A stretch of 64,000 bases of DNA, taken from positions 266,913 to 330,912 of the forward strand of contig CACWTU010000006.1 of assembly GCA_902763885.1 (NCBI GenBank), read 5' to 3'. A program made the translations under genes and the position numbers. Shown here piece after piece: positions 1-8,332 of this stretch. Below the pieces are notes generated by a model. The model saw only the letters and a list, made by a program, of their open reading frames with translations, did no database searches and was not told where the DNA came from. Numbering within the stretch: the stretch's first letter is position 1; every line of letters starts with the position of its first letter. The DNA is from an uncultured Bacteroidales bacterium. Lineage in GTDB: Bacteria > Bacteroidota > Bacteroidia > Bacteroidales > Bacteroidaceae.

Positions 1-725
1 TCCTCAGGCATGGAGAGTATCATCATAAGACCGTCGCCCTGCTTCATAGCCAGTGATATGCTATCGGCAAGACGGTGCTTATATTTCTCATTGACAATGA
101 GTTTCTCAATTACCACCTCAATATCATGATTGCGGTAACGGTCCAGCTTCATGCCGGGCTTGACCTCACGCAGCTCACCGTCAACACGCACATTCAGGTA
201 TCCCTTGCGGCGTATGCCTTCAAACAGTTCCTTGTAGTGTCCCTTGCGGTTACGTACAAGTGGAGCCAGCACATATATACGCTGCCCGCCGTACTCATTC
301 ACCACAAGTTCCACAATCTGCTCCTCTGTAAACTTGACCATCTTCTCACCACTCAGGTATGAGAAAGCCTCACCTGCACGGGCAAAAAGCAGACGCAGAT
401 AGTCATACACCTCCGTTACCGTACCAACGGTTGAACGCGGATTACGGTTGGTGGTCTTCTGTTCTATTGAAATAACCGGGCTGAGTCCTGTGATACGGTC
501 CACATCAGGACGCTGAAGATTGCCTAAGAAGTTACGTGCATAAGCTGAGAAGGTCTCAATATATCGGCGCTGACCTTCAGCGTAGATTGTGTCAAATGCC
601 AGTGATGACTTGCCGCTGCCACTCAGGCCTGTAACAACCGTAAGTGACTTGTGCGGAATCTCAACATCTATGTTCTTCAGGTTATTAGACCTGGCACCTG
701 TTGCTACAATCTTAGACTTATCCAT
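1..725 (-). CDS. uvrA: UvrA, excinuclease ABC subunit A (N-terminal part, cut by window edge)
   Basis: UvrA is the DNA-damage-recognition ATPase of nucleotide excision repair; it loads UvrB onto lesions. About 241 N-terminal residues are present; the rest lies beyond the left edge. The reading begins [19 protein letters not shown] and contains the first Walker A (GLSGSGKSS) followed by [12 protein letters not shown] and the [14 protein letters not shown] segment, all typical of the first UvrA ATPase. The ABC signature and zinc fingers would lie outside the window. The ATG at 725-723 follows the stop of the secreted-protein gene by 5 bp, so the two are probably co-transcribed. uvrB lies about 8 kb away on the other strand. 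Identity is certain from the motifs; only completeness is unknown. Confidence 0.97.
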   Translation of the reverse strand, partial: MDKSKIVATGARSNNLKNIDVEIPHKSLTVVTGLSGSGKSSLAFDTIYAEGQRRYIETFSAYARNFLGNLQRPDVDRITGLSPVISIEQKTTNRNPRSTVGTVTEVYDYLRLLFARAGEAFSYLSGEKMVKFTEEQIVELVVNEYGGQRIYVLAPLVRNRKGHYKELFEGIRRKGYLNVRVDGELREVKPGMKLDRYRNHDIEVVIEKLIVNEKYKHRLADSISLAMKQGDGLMMILSMPE

Positions 726-730
726 CTCCG

Positions 731-1525
731 TCAATTAGCCCGCCCTTTAAGCACATTTATATCGGCCCTCTTCTCAAATGTCCTACCGCTGGCACCTGTA
801 GCCTCCACATTTATGAAATAGACGCCGTCATTTACTATGTCACCGTTGAACCGGCCATCCCATATTCCCAACAGATAGCCACCGTTATTGTTGTCCTCAA
901 CGCTAATGATATCAGGAGAATTAAGGATATTCTCCATCCGGCCCGATATGTTCTTTATGGTCTGGCCCCAACGGTTGAATATGGATATCTTCAAATCCAC
1001 TATTGAACGGACATAAATCTTAAAGACGTCATTAATACCGTCACCGTTGGGAGAAAAACCGTTATAGTCAAGACGAACTTCCGATTCGTCTATACTGAAC
1101 GTCATGGTCTCCTTATCGCCCAGGATGAACGTCAAAGAATCTTTCTCCCTGTATGACCACTCATAAACCACCTGGAATGAACCGAAATCCGTAAACTCAT
1201 ACTCGGTATCGTTCTCGTAACGCTTCAGAAAAACTATTGTATCCGATGACTCACCGGTAGGCAGTTGCTTTATTATCCACTGTGAACGCAATTCATACTC
1301 CTTGCCGTCATCGGCTACAATCGATGAAGTGAACTTGGCTCGCAGGGGAGCATTGAATTTACTGTCTGTCTGCGGATTATCCTTGGATAGCACCACCGGA
1401 TCACCTGAAACCGGGCTCAGCGTGACCTTCACATCTACCTGTGGCGTGCCGGCCCAAACCCCGGCAGACAACAAAATCGCTGTAAAAGCGGCCGATATGA
1501 ATCTTACGGGAAGAGATCTTTTCAT
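731..1525 (-). CDS. Secreted protein with gliding-motility/T9SS type B-like C-terminal domain
   Basis: Predicted exported protein of 264 residues. The chosen ATG (1525-1523) gives a signal peptide (MKRSLPVRF, hydrophobic core, AGVWAG); a longer reading adds 15 residues upstream of this signal and is less likely. The middle holds a beta-rich region without a recognised fold. From about residue 170 the sequence [12 protein letters not shown], then FNRWGQ, WDGR and NDGVYF match the CHU_C (gliding motility-associated C-terminal) domain, which in Bacteroidota directs type IX secretion and surface attachment. It ends [13 protein letters not shown]. The function of the passenger part is unknown. It sits directly upstream of uvrA, an arrangement I can explain only as operon packing. 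Confidence 0.85.
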   Translation of the reverse strand: MKRSLPVRFISAAFTAILLSAGVWAGTPQVDVKVTLSPVSGDPVVLSKDNPQTDSKFNAPLRAKFTSSIVADDGKEYELRSQWIIKQLPTGESSDTIVFLKRYENDTEYEFTDFGSFQVVYEWSYREKDSLTFILGDKETMTFSIDESEVRLDYNGFSPNGDGINDVFKIYVRSIVDLKISIFNRWGQTIKNISGRMENILNSPDIISVEDNNNGGYLLGIWDGRFNGDIVNDGVYFINVEATGASGRTFEKRADINVLKGRAN

Positions 1526-1638
1526 ATATGTTCGTTTCAAAACGCAAAAGTACTCAAAATAATCTTCCATTCAAAGCAAGTCCAACTTCACGGAAGAATT
1601 GTTATAGATATTATAAACGGAGACTGAAGGCTTTTTTG

Positions 1639-1646
1639 TATCTTCG
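1639..1646 (+). promoter_or_regulatory. Bacteroidota -7 box (TATCTTCG) upstream of the LysM protein
   Basis: TATCTTCG differs at one base from the TAnnTTTG consensus and ends 13 bp before the chosen ATG, implying a very short leader. No clear -33 TTTG is visible at the right spacing. Confidence 0.45.
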
Positions 1647-1659
1647 CACCCGATAATAT

Positions 1660-3507
1660 ATGAAGTATATTATGAACAGACTCAGATATATCCTGGCGGT
1701 AGCGCTGCTGATGGTCATTCCGGCCCTGCATACAGCCGCCCAATCAGATTATTTCATGCATACCGTAACTCAGGGACAGGGGTTATACTCCATCTCCAGG
1801 ATGTACGGGGTGACCGAAAATGACATAATCAAGCTCAATCCCGGCAGTGAGAAGGTTATCCGCGCCGGCCAGGAGCTCAAGATTCCCTCAAAGAAGAGCG
1901 TTGCATCAGGCAAATTCCATACCATCCAGAAAGGTGAGACATTGTACCGCCTATCAGTAGAGAATCGTGTTTCAGTCAAGGAGATATGTGATGCCAACCC
2001 GGGCCTTTCTGCAGAGAATTTCAAGATTGGTCAGGTAATAACCATCCCCGCCCCTTCCGATGAGGACCCGTTGGCTTCAACCATAGAGAATGCCGGAGAG
2101 GATACGCCTAAAGAGATCAGGAAAGATGCTGAAACCATGACCTCCGATATCGCTACTATCAGGACCACACATCAGGTAAAACGCAGGGAGACCATATTCC
2201 GCATCTGCCGCGACTACGGTATCACACAGGAGGAGTTCCTTGAAGCAAATCCAGAGTACAGACATTCCAAGCTGCGCAATGGAAACATCGTAAACATACC
2301 TTATACCACACAGGAAATTGAGCAACGCCGCAGGGAACGTGAGCAAGCCATATCCAGAATTGAATCTATCCCTGACAGTACCCTGTTCACCATGAACGAG
2401 CGTAAACCTGAGGTTGTGGATGAATATGATGATCATATCCTCACAGCGGCACTCATACTTCCGTTCTCGCTTGATGATTCCACCACGACTGAACAGAAAA
2501 TGATGGTAGAGTTTTATCAGGGTATCCTGTTGGCACTTGACAAGCTCAAGAGAGAAAAAGTATCCGTCAACCTGAAGGTGTTTGATTCAGAAGGTGAGGA
2601 TAATTCCATTGAACCGTTATTTGAGAGCGGCAAGTTGGACGATGTTGACATAATATTCGGTCCCAGATACTCCAACCACATCACGACCGCTTCAAATTGG
2701 TCAATCGCGCACCAGATTCCTATGGTTCCGCTTCCCGTTGGTTCCAATATAGATGAAGTGTTCAACAACCCATACCTGTATCAGCCCAACACACCGCAGT
2801 CATATTTCCATCAGGAGATATTCTCACACTTCCTTAAGCAGTTCCCAAATCCCAACATTATCCTGCTGGATGCTGAAGAATTCAGCAGGAATGAGTTCAT
2901 AGACGGTTTCATGACTACTCTTACTGACCATAAGATTCCGTTTACCACACTGACAGTCGATACGGCTTATCAACAGATAATGAACATCATAGAATCAGAT
3001 AAGCAGAATATATTCATTATAAATACGCCCAGCAGCGAACCTCTTAACACCATGTTACCCGTACTTCAGCTGGTAACGCGCAATAAAGACCCGGAGATAG
3101 AGACACACCTGTTCGGCTATCCCCAGTACCAGTATTATGCATCAGACCATCTGGATGAGTTCTATGAAATAGACACCTGGTTCTACAGTTGGTTCTACAC
3201 CAACAATATGCTCAGTGAGTCTATTGATTTCAATGCTGCTTTCCGCCGCGCTTTCAGCCGTCAGATGATGATAAGCTACCCCAGTTATGCCTCTTACGGA
3301 TATGACACCGGTTATTTCTTCCTGAAAGGACTGGACAAGTACGGCAAGGACTTTGAGAATCATCTGAATGACCTTGATACTGATCCCGTACAGATGGGAT
3401 TCAAGTTTGAACGCGTCAACAACTGGGGAGGATTCATAAACCGCAAGGTATTCTTTGTACATTACTCTGACACCTATCAAGTTGAGAAGATAGACTTTGA
3501 CAAATGA
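1660..3507 (+). CDS. LysM-repeat protein with periplasmic binding protein-like C-terminal domain
   Basis: Exported 615-residue protein. It has an N-terminal signal peptide (cleavage near HTAAQ, residue 28) and three LysM peptidoglycan-binding motifs at about residues 33-76, 86-130 and 170-214. After a charged linker comes a region from about 260 to 600 that resembles the type I periplasmic binding fold of branched-chain amino-acid receptors (ILPFSLDD, FYQGILLALDKLK, IIFGPRYSNH). No ABC permease or ATPase is nearby, so the binding domain probably serves sensing or cell-wall anchoring rather than transport. The stop overlaps the next start by 4 bp (ATGA), so it is translationally coupled to an outer-membrane barrel. 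ATG 1672 is an alternative start. Confidence 0.85.
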   Translation: MKYIMNRLRYILAVALLMVIPALHTAAQSDYFMHTVTQGQGLYSISRMYGVTENDIIKLNPGSEKVIRAGQELKIPSKKSVASGKFHTIQKGETLYRLSVENRVSVKEICDANPGLSAENFKIGQVITIPAPSDEDPLASTIENAGEDTPKEIRKDAETMTSDIATIRTTHQVKRRETIFRICRDYGITQEEFLEANPEYRHSKLRNGNIVNIPYTTQEIEQRRREREQAISRIESIPDSTLFTMNERKPEVVDEYDDHILTAALILPFSLDDSTTTEQKMMVEFYQGILLALDKLKREKVSVNLKVFDSEGEDNSIEPLFESGKLDDVDIIFGPRYSNHITTASNWSIAHQIPMVPLPVGSNIDEVFNNPYLYQPNTPQSYFHQEIFSHFLKQFPNPNIILLDAEEFSRNEFIDGFMTTLTDHKIPFTTLTVDTAYQQIMNIIESDKQNIFIINTPSSEPLNTMLPVLQLVTRNKDPEIETHLFGYPQYQYYASDHLDEFYEIDTWFYSWFYTNNMLSESIDFNAAFRRAFSRQMMISYPSYASYGYDTGYFFLKGLDKYGKDFENHLNDLDTDPVQMGFKFERVNNWGGFINRKVFFVHYSDTYQVEKIDFDK

Positions 3508-4196
3508 AACGCCTGCTCACATTATTAATATCGCTGACTATTATCGCGGGATCAGTTTCTGCCCAGGTAGGTGACGCCCGTAACACGCTTTGCTTGGGAG
3601 TAAGCGGCGGTATGGGCACCAGCGAGGTTTCATTCATTCCAACCATCAAACAGAAATTGTGTCTGGGGCCCACTTTCGGCGTAAGCCTGCGTCATATCTC
3701 CGAGAAGTATTTCTTTCTTATATGCGGCACACAAGTTGAGCTCAACTTTGCCCGCCGCGGATGGACAGAAGATATCGATGACGAATCAGGTAATGAATAT
3801 ACCCGAATAGCCGATTATATTGAGATTCCGTTCCTGGCTCACATAGGCTTTGGGCGTGAATTCCGCGGGTTCCAGGGACATATCAACATGGGACCGCAAG
3901 TGGCATACCTTATAAGTGAAAGGGAAGTCTACGGAGGAAAGAAGCCTTGGGATGTCAGCAACCGCCCCAATCAGGTTACAGAGCAATACGGCAAGGCTAT
4001 CGAGAACAAACTGGACTACGGAATAACAGCCAGCGTAGGACTTGAGATACGCACCGGTTCAGGAAACTTCGGAATTGAAGGCCGATACTACTTTGGACTT
4101 GGCAATATATACGGCATCACCAAGAAAGACTACTTTGGACGTTGCGCCAACAGCACTATATCAGTGCGCGCCACCTACTCCTTTAATTTGTTTTAA
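3504..4196 (+). CDS. Outer-membrane beta-barrel protein, PorT-like family
   Basis: 230 residues with a signal peptide ending VSAQ near residue 21, then alternating hydrophobic/polar strands and a C-terminal phenylalanine (FNLF), as expected of an outer-membrane barrel. Segments such as QVELNFARRGW, YIEIPFLAHIGFG and INMGPQVAYL fit the OMP_b-brl_2 (PorT-like) family. True PorT is a type IX secretion component, but the family name is used loosely and this sequence alone does not establish that role. It is coupled by ATGA to the LysM protein. It ends tail-to-tail with the DUF4293 gene, the two stop codons sharing a TTAA. Confidence 0.8.
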   Translation: MKRLLTLLISLTIIAGSVSAQVGDARNTLCLGVSGGMGTSEVSFIPTIKQKLCLGPTFGVSLRHISEKYFFLICGTQVELNFARRGWTEDIDDESGNEYTRIADYIEIPFLAHIGFGREFRGFQGHINMGPQVAYLISEREVYGGKKPWDVSNRPNQVTEQYGKAIENKLDYGITASVGLEIRTGSGNFGIEGRYYFGLGNIYGITKKDYFGRCANSTISVRATYSFNLF

Positions 4197-4666
4197 TCTC
4201 TCAGGCGGAAACCGCTTGCCTTTGCTATAATGGAAGCCTCAGCCTTTGAGACTCCATGAATGCTCATATACTCCAGGATAAGGCTTATAAGCGGAAATGA
4301 AGCCCCGATACGCGGTCCGAAAGATGCATCGCCCTTGAGCAGGAGTACATATATCACAAAAATGATATAATAGCCCAATGTGAGCAGCATCATGAACACC
4401 AGCAGACGTTTCTGAAGTACGAAGTTGCGGAACCCAGAGAGCAGGAGTTCAAACACTCCTACAGCCAGAATAATTATCATTATTACACCGAGAGCCCACA
4501 TGGCACCGCTGCTGTCACCCTCAATGAAATTAAGGCGGAAATTGGTAAGTTCCGCCGATGCTCCCTCCGCACTGACCAACTGGCCAATGGGAAGAAGAAG
4601 GCCGGCAAACATCAATGCACAGATGAGTGCCAGCCATACTTGATGGAGGTAGAATTCTATCTTCAT
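4193..4666 (-). CDS. DUF4293 family four-helix membrane protein
   Basis: 157-residue integral membrane protein with four hydrophobic segments (about residues 12-30, 55-75, 85-110 and 120-140). Position directly behind the omega subunit gene and the size both fit DUF4293, a Bacteroidota family without known function. Thirty base pairs separate it from rpoZ, so it is probably the last gene of the bamD-rpoZ operon. Family assignment rests on topology and context as well as sequence. Confidence 0.7.
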   Translation of the reverse strand: MKIEFYLHQVWLALICALMFAGLLLPIGQLVSAEGASAELTNFRLNFIEGDSSGAMWALGVIMIIILAVGVFELLLSGFRNFVLQKRLLVFMMLLTLGYYIIFVIYVLLLKGDASFGPRIGASFPLISLILEYMSIHGVSKAEASIIAKASGFRLRD

Positions 4667-4696
4667 ATGACAACCCGGCTATCCAGCCGGAACGAA

Positions 4697-5029
4697 TCAG
4701 AAATTCTCCTTTTCCTTGGCAGGATTACGGAAATAGATCTTTCCCTCCACAAACTCCTGAGCTGCAATCAGAGTGGGTTTGGGAAGACGCTCATAGTAGC
4801 GTGAAATCTCTATCTGCTCCCTGTTCTCAAACATCTCCTCCAGGTTATCGGTAGTTGAGCTGAACTCCTCAAGCTTTGACTTGAGTTCATCCTTCATCTC
4901 AACGGAAATCTGGTTGGCACGCTTGCCCATGATAGCAACACTCTCATAAATGTTGTTGGTGTCCTTTACAAAATCGACCAGATCACGGGTTACGGTGTTG
5001 GTCGGAGCATTTGTCTTCTTGAAATCCAT
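4697..5029 (-). CDS. rpoZ: RNA polymerase omega subunit, Bacteroidota form
   Basis: 110 residues. The N-terminal half carries YESVAIMGKRANQI, the conserved omega segment in which the Arg-Ala-Asn-Gln stretch contacts the beta' subunit. The C-terminal part (YYERLPKPTLIAAQEFVEGKI) is typical of the Bacteroidota version. Omega promotes assembly and stability of RNA polymerase. The gene starts 1 bp after the bamD stop, so the two are co-transcribed. Confidence 0.9.
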   Translation of the reverse strand: MDFKKTNAPTNTVTRDLVDFVKDTNNIYESVAIMGKRANQISVEMKDELKSKLEEFSSTTDNLEEMFENREQIEISRYYERLPKPTLIAAQEFVEGKIYFRNPAKEKENF

Positions 5030-5030
5030 G

Positions 5031-5861
5031 TTACTCTTCTATTATTTGATTCTTGTTTCCTAAATTCTTTGTGGAGATACGGAACATCTTGTCGGCCTCC
5101 TTCATATATGAACTTTCAGGAAATTCATTCTTGAAAGCATAATACTCATCAATGGCATCGCGATAACGGTCATCCCTCTTGTCAAGCACACTCTCCTGTG
5201 CCATCTGGAACTTAGCCTTGAGCACCAGCATTGACAGTTTCTCGCGATACTTGGTGTATGGATAATCACGGAGAGCATTCTGCGCCACAATTATGCTGGA
5301 ACGGTAGTTGTTACCCAGATAATTACCCATGCTGTAGTAAAGCTCTGCAGTACCTATCTCCTTCTCTACCAAGCGGTCATACATAGTGTATATCATCTGC
5401 TCAGCCTCCGGACGGAACTTGCTTGAGGGATATGACTCCACAAATCGCTGCAACTGCATGATGGCATTCTCCGTGCTGGTGGCATCCAAGCGAGGATCGG
5501 GAGTATCCAGGAAAAGGCTCCTACCTGACCAGTACAGACAATTCTCAGAATACGTACTGTTGGGGAAAGACCTGTAGCAAGCCATATAATACTGGGATGC
5601 TGACAGATAATCACCCAGATTGTAATAGCAGGTAGCCAGCAGGTACATAGACTCTTCAGCCTGTGCAGTACCGCGCTGATAAGCCACGCACTCCTCAAGA
5701 ATTGAACTGCAACTGGTAAAATGTCCCTCCATAAAGTATGTCTTGGCCAGACTGTACTTGGTGTTATAATCAGAAGCTTTCACGATCTTGTTATATCCTG
5801 AACAGCCTGACATCACGGCCAGAGCCAACAAAAACAATACTATGGATATAGTTTTGCGCAT
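5031..5861 (-). CDS. bamD: BamD-like outer-membrane assembly lipoprotein
   Basis: 276-residue lipoprotein. From the ATG at 5861 the signal sequence MRKTISIVLFLLALAVMSGC has a lipobox with Cys20; a TTG start five codons upstream is less likely. The remainder is TPR-like helices (YYNLGDYLSASQYYMACYR and repeats) typical of BamD/YfiO, the essential partner of BamA in inserting outer-membrane proteins. It heads the operon bamD-rpoZ-DUF4293, a familiar Bacteroidales arrangement. Confidence 0.88.
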   Translation of the reverse strand: MRKTISIVLFLLALAVMSGCSGYNKIVKASDYNTKYSLAKTYFMEGHFTSCSSILEECVAYQRGTAQAEESMYLLATCYYNLGDYLSASQYYMACYRSFPNSTYSENCLYWSGRSLFLDTPDPRLDATSTENAIMQLQRFVESYPSSKFRPEAEQMIYTMYDRLVEKEIGTAELYYSMGNYLGNNYRSSIIVAQNALRDYPYTKYREKLSMLVLKAKFQMAQESVLDKRDDRYRDAIDEYYAFKNEFPESSYMKEADKMFRISTKNLGNKNQIIEE

Positions 5862-5933
5862 GCAGTCAAATTTCAACCTGCAAAATTACCTATTTTGAAC
5901 GAATGGAGCAAACTTGCGCGTCTTATTTAATTT

Positions 5934-6383
5934 TTATTTAAGCTTTCGGGCCACAATACCGGCCGCAATGGCACATAGTTCACCACACGGACGTTTCTTG
6001 TAATACTCCGGAGTACGGTCAGACGGAACAGGCGTACCCTCAGGCTTACTCAAACCCAAAAGCTCACGGCATATTATGCTTCCGTTCATCTGCTTGAACT
6101 CATTTGCCATCTCCTGCACAAGTGCGTAATTGGCAGTCTTGGCAGCCTTGTCATTCACATCATTAGCCGGAATCATGGCACCGGCCACCATAGTCATTCC
6201 CGATACCGTGCCGCAAACCTCACGCATCCGGCCCATTCCACCGCCGAATCCGCTGGTCAGCCGTGCTATCTCTTCCTCGGGAAGCCCAAGTACATCGGCA
6301 AACGTCATTGCCACCGCCTGGCAGCAGTTATATCCCGCCTTGAACAGCTCACCGGCCCTCTTTTCTCTCTCCTCTACCGTCAT
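5934..6383 (-). CDS. C_GCAxxG_C_C family protein
   Basis: 149 residues from the ATG at 6383. The sequence shows the family signature: YNCCQAVAMTF near the N-terminus, then GFGGGMGRMREVCGTVSG, and the distal Cys residues in SIICRELLG and PCGELCAIAAG. The spaced cysteines suggest metal or cluster binding, and family members are often linked to redox proteins, but no reaction is established. Nothing adjacent clarifies its role. An upstream extension of 33 codons is out of line with the family length. Confidence 0.85.
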   Translation of the reverse strand: MTVEEREKRAGELFKAGYNCCQAVAMTFADVLGLPEEEIARLTSGFGGGMGRMREVCGTVSGMTMVAGAMIPANDVNDKAAKTANYALVQEMANEFKQMNGSIICRELLGLSKPEGTPVPSDRTPEYYKKRPCGELCAIAAGIVARKLK

Positions 6384-6414
6384 GATCAAATAATTGTAAA
6401 TCCCGTCAATATTA

Positions 6415-6831
6415 TTACTCGAGAATACGTGAAAGAAATTCACCAGGAGTAAGTGTGGGTATCTCTGATTCCTTGAAATCATTGATGTTCCGGGTCAGTA
6501 TCAACTCACACGAGCCCTCCTTGGCGGACTGGACCTGCAGAGCATCTTCAATATCATTCATCGGCCCACCAATCATACACTCCACATGTTCAGGATTAGA
6601 TGGCAGGACCTTAACTATCGATGTCAAATCCTTGATTATCTGTTTTTTCCGTTCAGCATCGATTTTTCTTATTACATATGCTATGGTAGGTATTGATAAA
6701 ACTGACATATAGAGTTCTATAGCACCTTTATCACCTAATGACAGAATCGTGGCAGCATCATCTGAGAACTGCTTGTTATCCCGTTCAACTATAACATCCA
6801 GCAAGACATTAGTATCAAGAAATACTCTCAT
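6415..6831 (-). CDS. PIN-domain toxin, VapC-like
   Basis: 138-residue PIN-domain ribonuclease. Acidic residues expected in the metal site are visible: Asp6 (FLDTNVLLD), the Asp93-Glu95-Asp96 cluster (NDIEDALQ) and Asp118 (TRNINDF). Such toxins cleave RNA, often initiator tRNA. It overlaps the upstream antitoxin-like gene by 4 bp (ATGA), the usual arrangement of a type II toxin-antitoxin pair. All catalytic positions look intact. Confidence 0.85.
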   Translation of the reverse strand: MRVFLDTNVLLDVIVERDNKQFSDDAATILSLGDKGAIELYMSVLSIPTIAYVIRKIDAERKKQIIKDLTSIVKVLPSNPEHVECMIGGPMNDIEDALQVQSAKEGSCELILTRNINDFKESEIPTLTPGEFLSRILE

Positions 6832-7109
6832 CGTGACAGTATATATCCAAGACGTTCATCACCTTCCATCTCTTCAGGAGAGATTCTTACACTACCCTTC
6901 AACTCCTTCACCTTGGCAGACAGAGGCGGCCGCTTAACCTTGACAAATTCCAATGAATCAAGCGATGGATACTTATGTACCAACCTCAACCCGTCATTGG
7001 TCTCAATGATATCAAACTCCGTCTTGCTGGTGTATCTGCGTTTACGGATAATCCTAGCGGGAATAATTATAGCCTTGCTGTTACCTACCTCAACTAACGT
7101 ATGTGACAT
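6828..7109 (-). CDS. AbrB/SpoVT-type antitoxin
   Basis: 93 residues. The first half (VEVGNSKAIIIPARIIRKR) fits the swapped-hairpin AbrB/MazE DNA-binding fold; the C-terminal half is polar and would wrap the toxin. Antitoxins of this type neutralise their partner and repress their own operon. It is the first gene of the pair with the PIN toxin. The start is supported by length and by the MSHTLVEVGNS opening. Confidence 0.78.
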   Translation of the reverse strand: MSHTLVEVGNSKAIIIPARIIRKRRYTSKTEFDIIETNDGLRLVHKYPSLDSLEFVKVKRPPLSAKVKELKGSVRISPEEMEGDERLGYILSR

Positions 7110-7191
7110 AACGTTGTATTTAACTGTTGCAAATATATATTATTCGTTATAACAAAACAAGCAAATGTAATAATTTTTATCTCAAAATAAC

Positions 7192-8214
7192 TTATGGACA
7201 AACTGGCCGGACAGTACAGCCAAATACCCGTTCGAAATCTTGTGTGAAGTAATGGTCCGAATATGACAGGTTATAGCAACTGAAAACCCACGCGAGGTAT
7301 GGATTGCCCTCAAAGAGAGAATAAGACCAGTAATAACCGATTCCACCAATGGTATTAAGATCAGTAAATCTACGGAACCCGGCCGCGGGCAAGAAGATGG
7401 AGGCGCCCTCATGACCTGATTTCTTACTCGTAACAAGATAGCCGTTCACGCCATTCCTGGTAGTCCATGTCCAGTTACAGTTAACACTGTTGGACAATTC
7501 ATCAAACTCCTCTTTAGTGGGCATTCGCCATTTTCCACCCCACTTGACGTGAGACACGTCATCCTCCGGGTCAAGTATGGTCTTTGTGTCGGTATAACCA
7601 TTATAACCGTAATAGCTCCTAACGCAGTATTTGGTTAGTGTAGTTGCTGAACCTTTACAGTACTTGTATTTTGACCAACTGTAATTAAAGCCAGGCAACG
7701 TTTCCCCCCATGTGAAGTAGTCCCCGTAATCCTCCGGCTTTTGAGCACCCACATTAAAAGAAGCCCATTTAACAGAGAGGCCCAAATCAACAGCCTCGCC
7801 TACTGTCGGATTATATTCTGTGGTTGTTTTAAATGATTTGACCGAGCCATAAAAAACAGCAAACTGATTCTGCATATATGCCCTGACATAGTATGTCTCA
7901 CCCCGAGTTGAGCCAGTTGACACATATGCAAATTCATTTTGCCTGTTGGCGTTCTGCAGCGGCATTCTTCCTATTACTGTTTCGAAACCGTCAGTCTCCG
8001 AAATCTCAAAGCCAACAGAAAAATCCTGCGCCATTGGAGATGAAAGGCTATACTTGCCCTCAAATGTAATCGAGAGACCTTCTATTTTGACCCCCAGTGT
8101 CTCTACAGCATCCATAGTTTCCTGTTCCGCATTCATGATATCCTCATTGCCTTTATCACACCCCAATAGCCCTGTAATAAGCATCAGCAGGCAACACCTT
8201 GGATTAATTCTCAT
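7192..8214 (-). CDS. FISUMP-domain lipoprotein
   Basis: 340-residue predicted lipoprotein (MRINPRCCLLMLITGLLGC; lipid Cys19). The N-terminal half has a fibronectin-like beta region (YVSTGSTRGETYYVRAY). The C-terminal half carries the Fibrobacter succinogenes major paralogous domain pattern: VDLGLSVKWASFNVGA, YFTWGET, KWGGKWRMPTKEEFDEL, then FLPAAGFR and a final VRPVCP. These proteins are abundant in Bacteroidales; the domain resembles lectin-like or DUF1566 folds and the ligand is unknown. It is monocistronic and divergent from uvrB. A related protein lies at 35294-36655. Confidence 0.82.
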   Translation of the reverse strand: MRINPRCCLLMLITGLLGCDKGNEDIMNAEQETMDAVETLGVKIEGLSITFEGKYSLSSPMAQDFSVGFEISETDGFETVIGRMPLQNANRQNEFAYVSTGSTRGETYYVRAYMQNQFAVFYGSVKSFKTTTEYNPTVGEAVDLGLSVKWASFNVGAQKPEDYGDYFTWGETLPGFNYSWSKYKYCKGSATTLTKYCVRSYYGYNGYTDTKTILDPEDDVSHVKWGGKWRMPTKEEFDELSNSVNCNWTWTTRNGVNGYLVTSKKSGHEGASIFLPAAGFRRFTDLNTIGGIGYYWSYSLFEGNPYLAWVFSCYNLSYSDHYFTQDFERVFGCTVRPVCP

Positions 8215-8316
8215 AATAACTCATTTTTCATACCTATTGCAAAAATAAAAAAAACATTTCGTATAAGTGATATTTACAAACGTATTCTCTTTTACACATT
8301 TGTAAATTTAAAAACT

Positions 8317-8324
8317 TATTTTTG
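8317..8324 (+). promoter_or_regulatory. -7 box (TATTTTTG) upstream of uvrB
   Basis: Exact TAnnTTTG match ending 8 bp before the uvrB ATG, implying an almost leaderless mRNA. A TTTG at 8299-8302 is too close (14 nt gap) to be a canonical -33 element. Confidence 0.5.
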
Positions 8325-8332
8325 TCAGTCAT

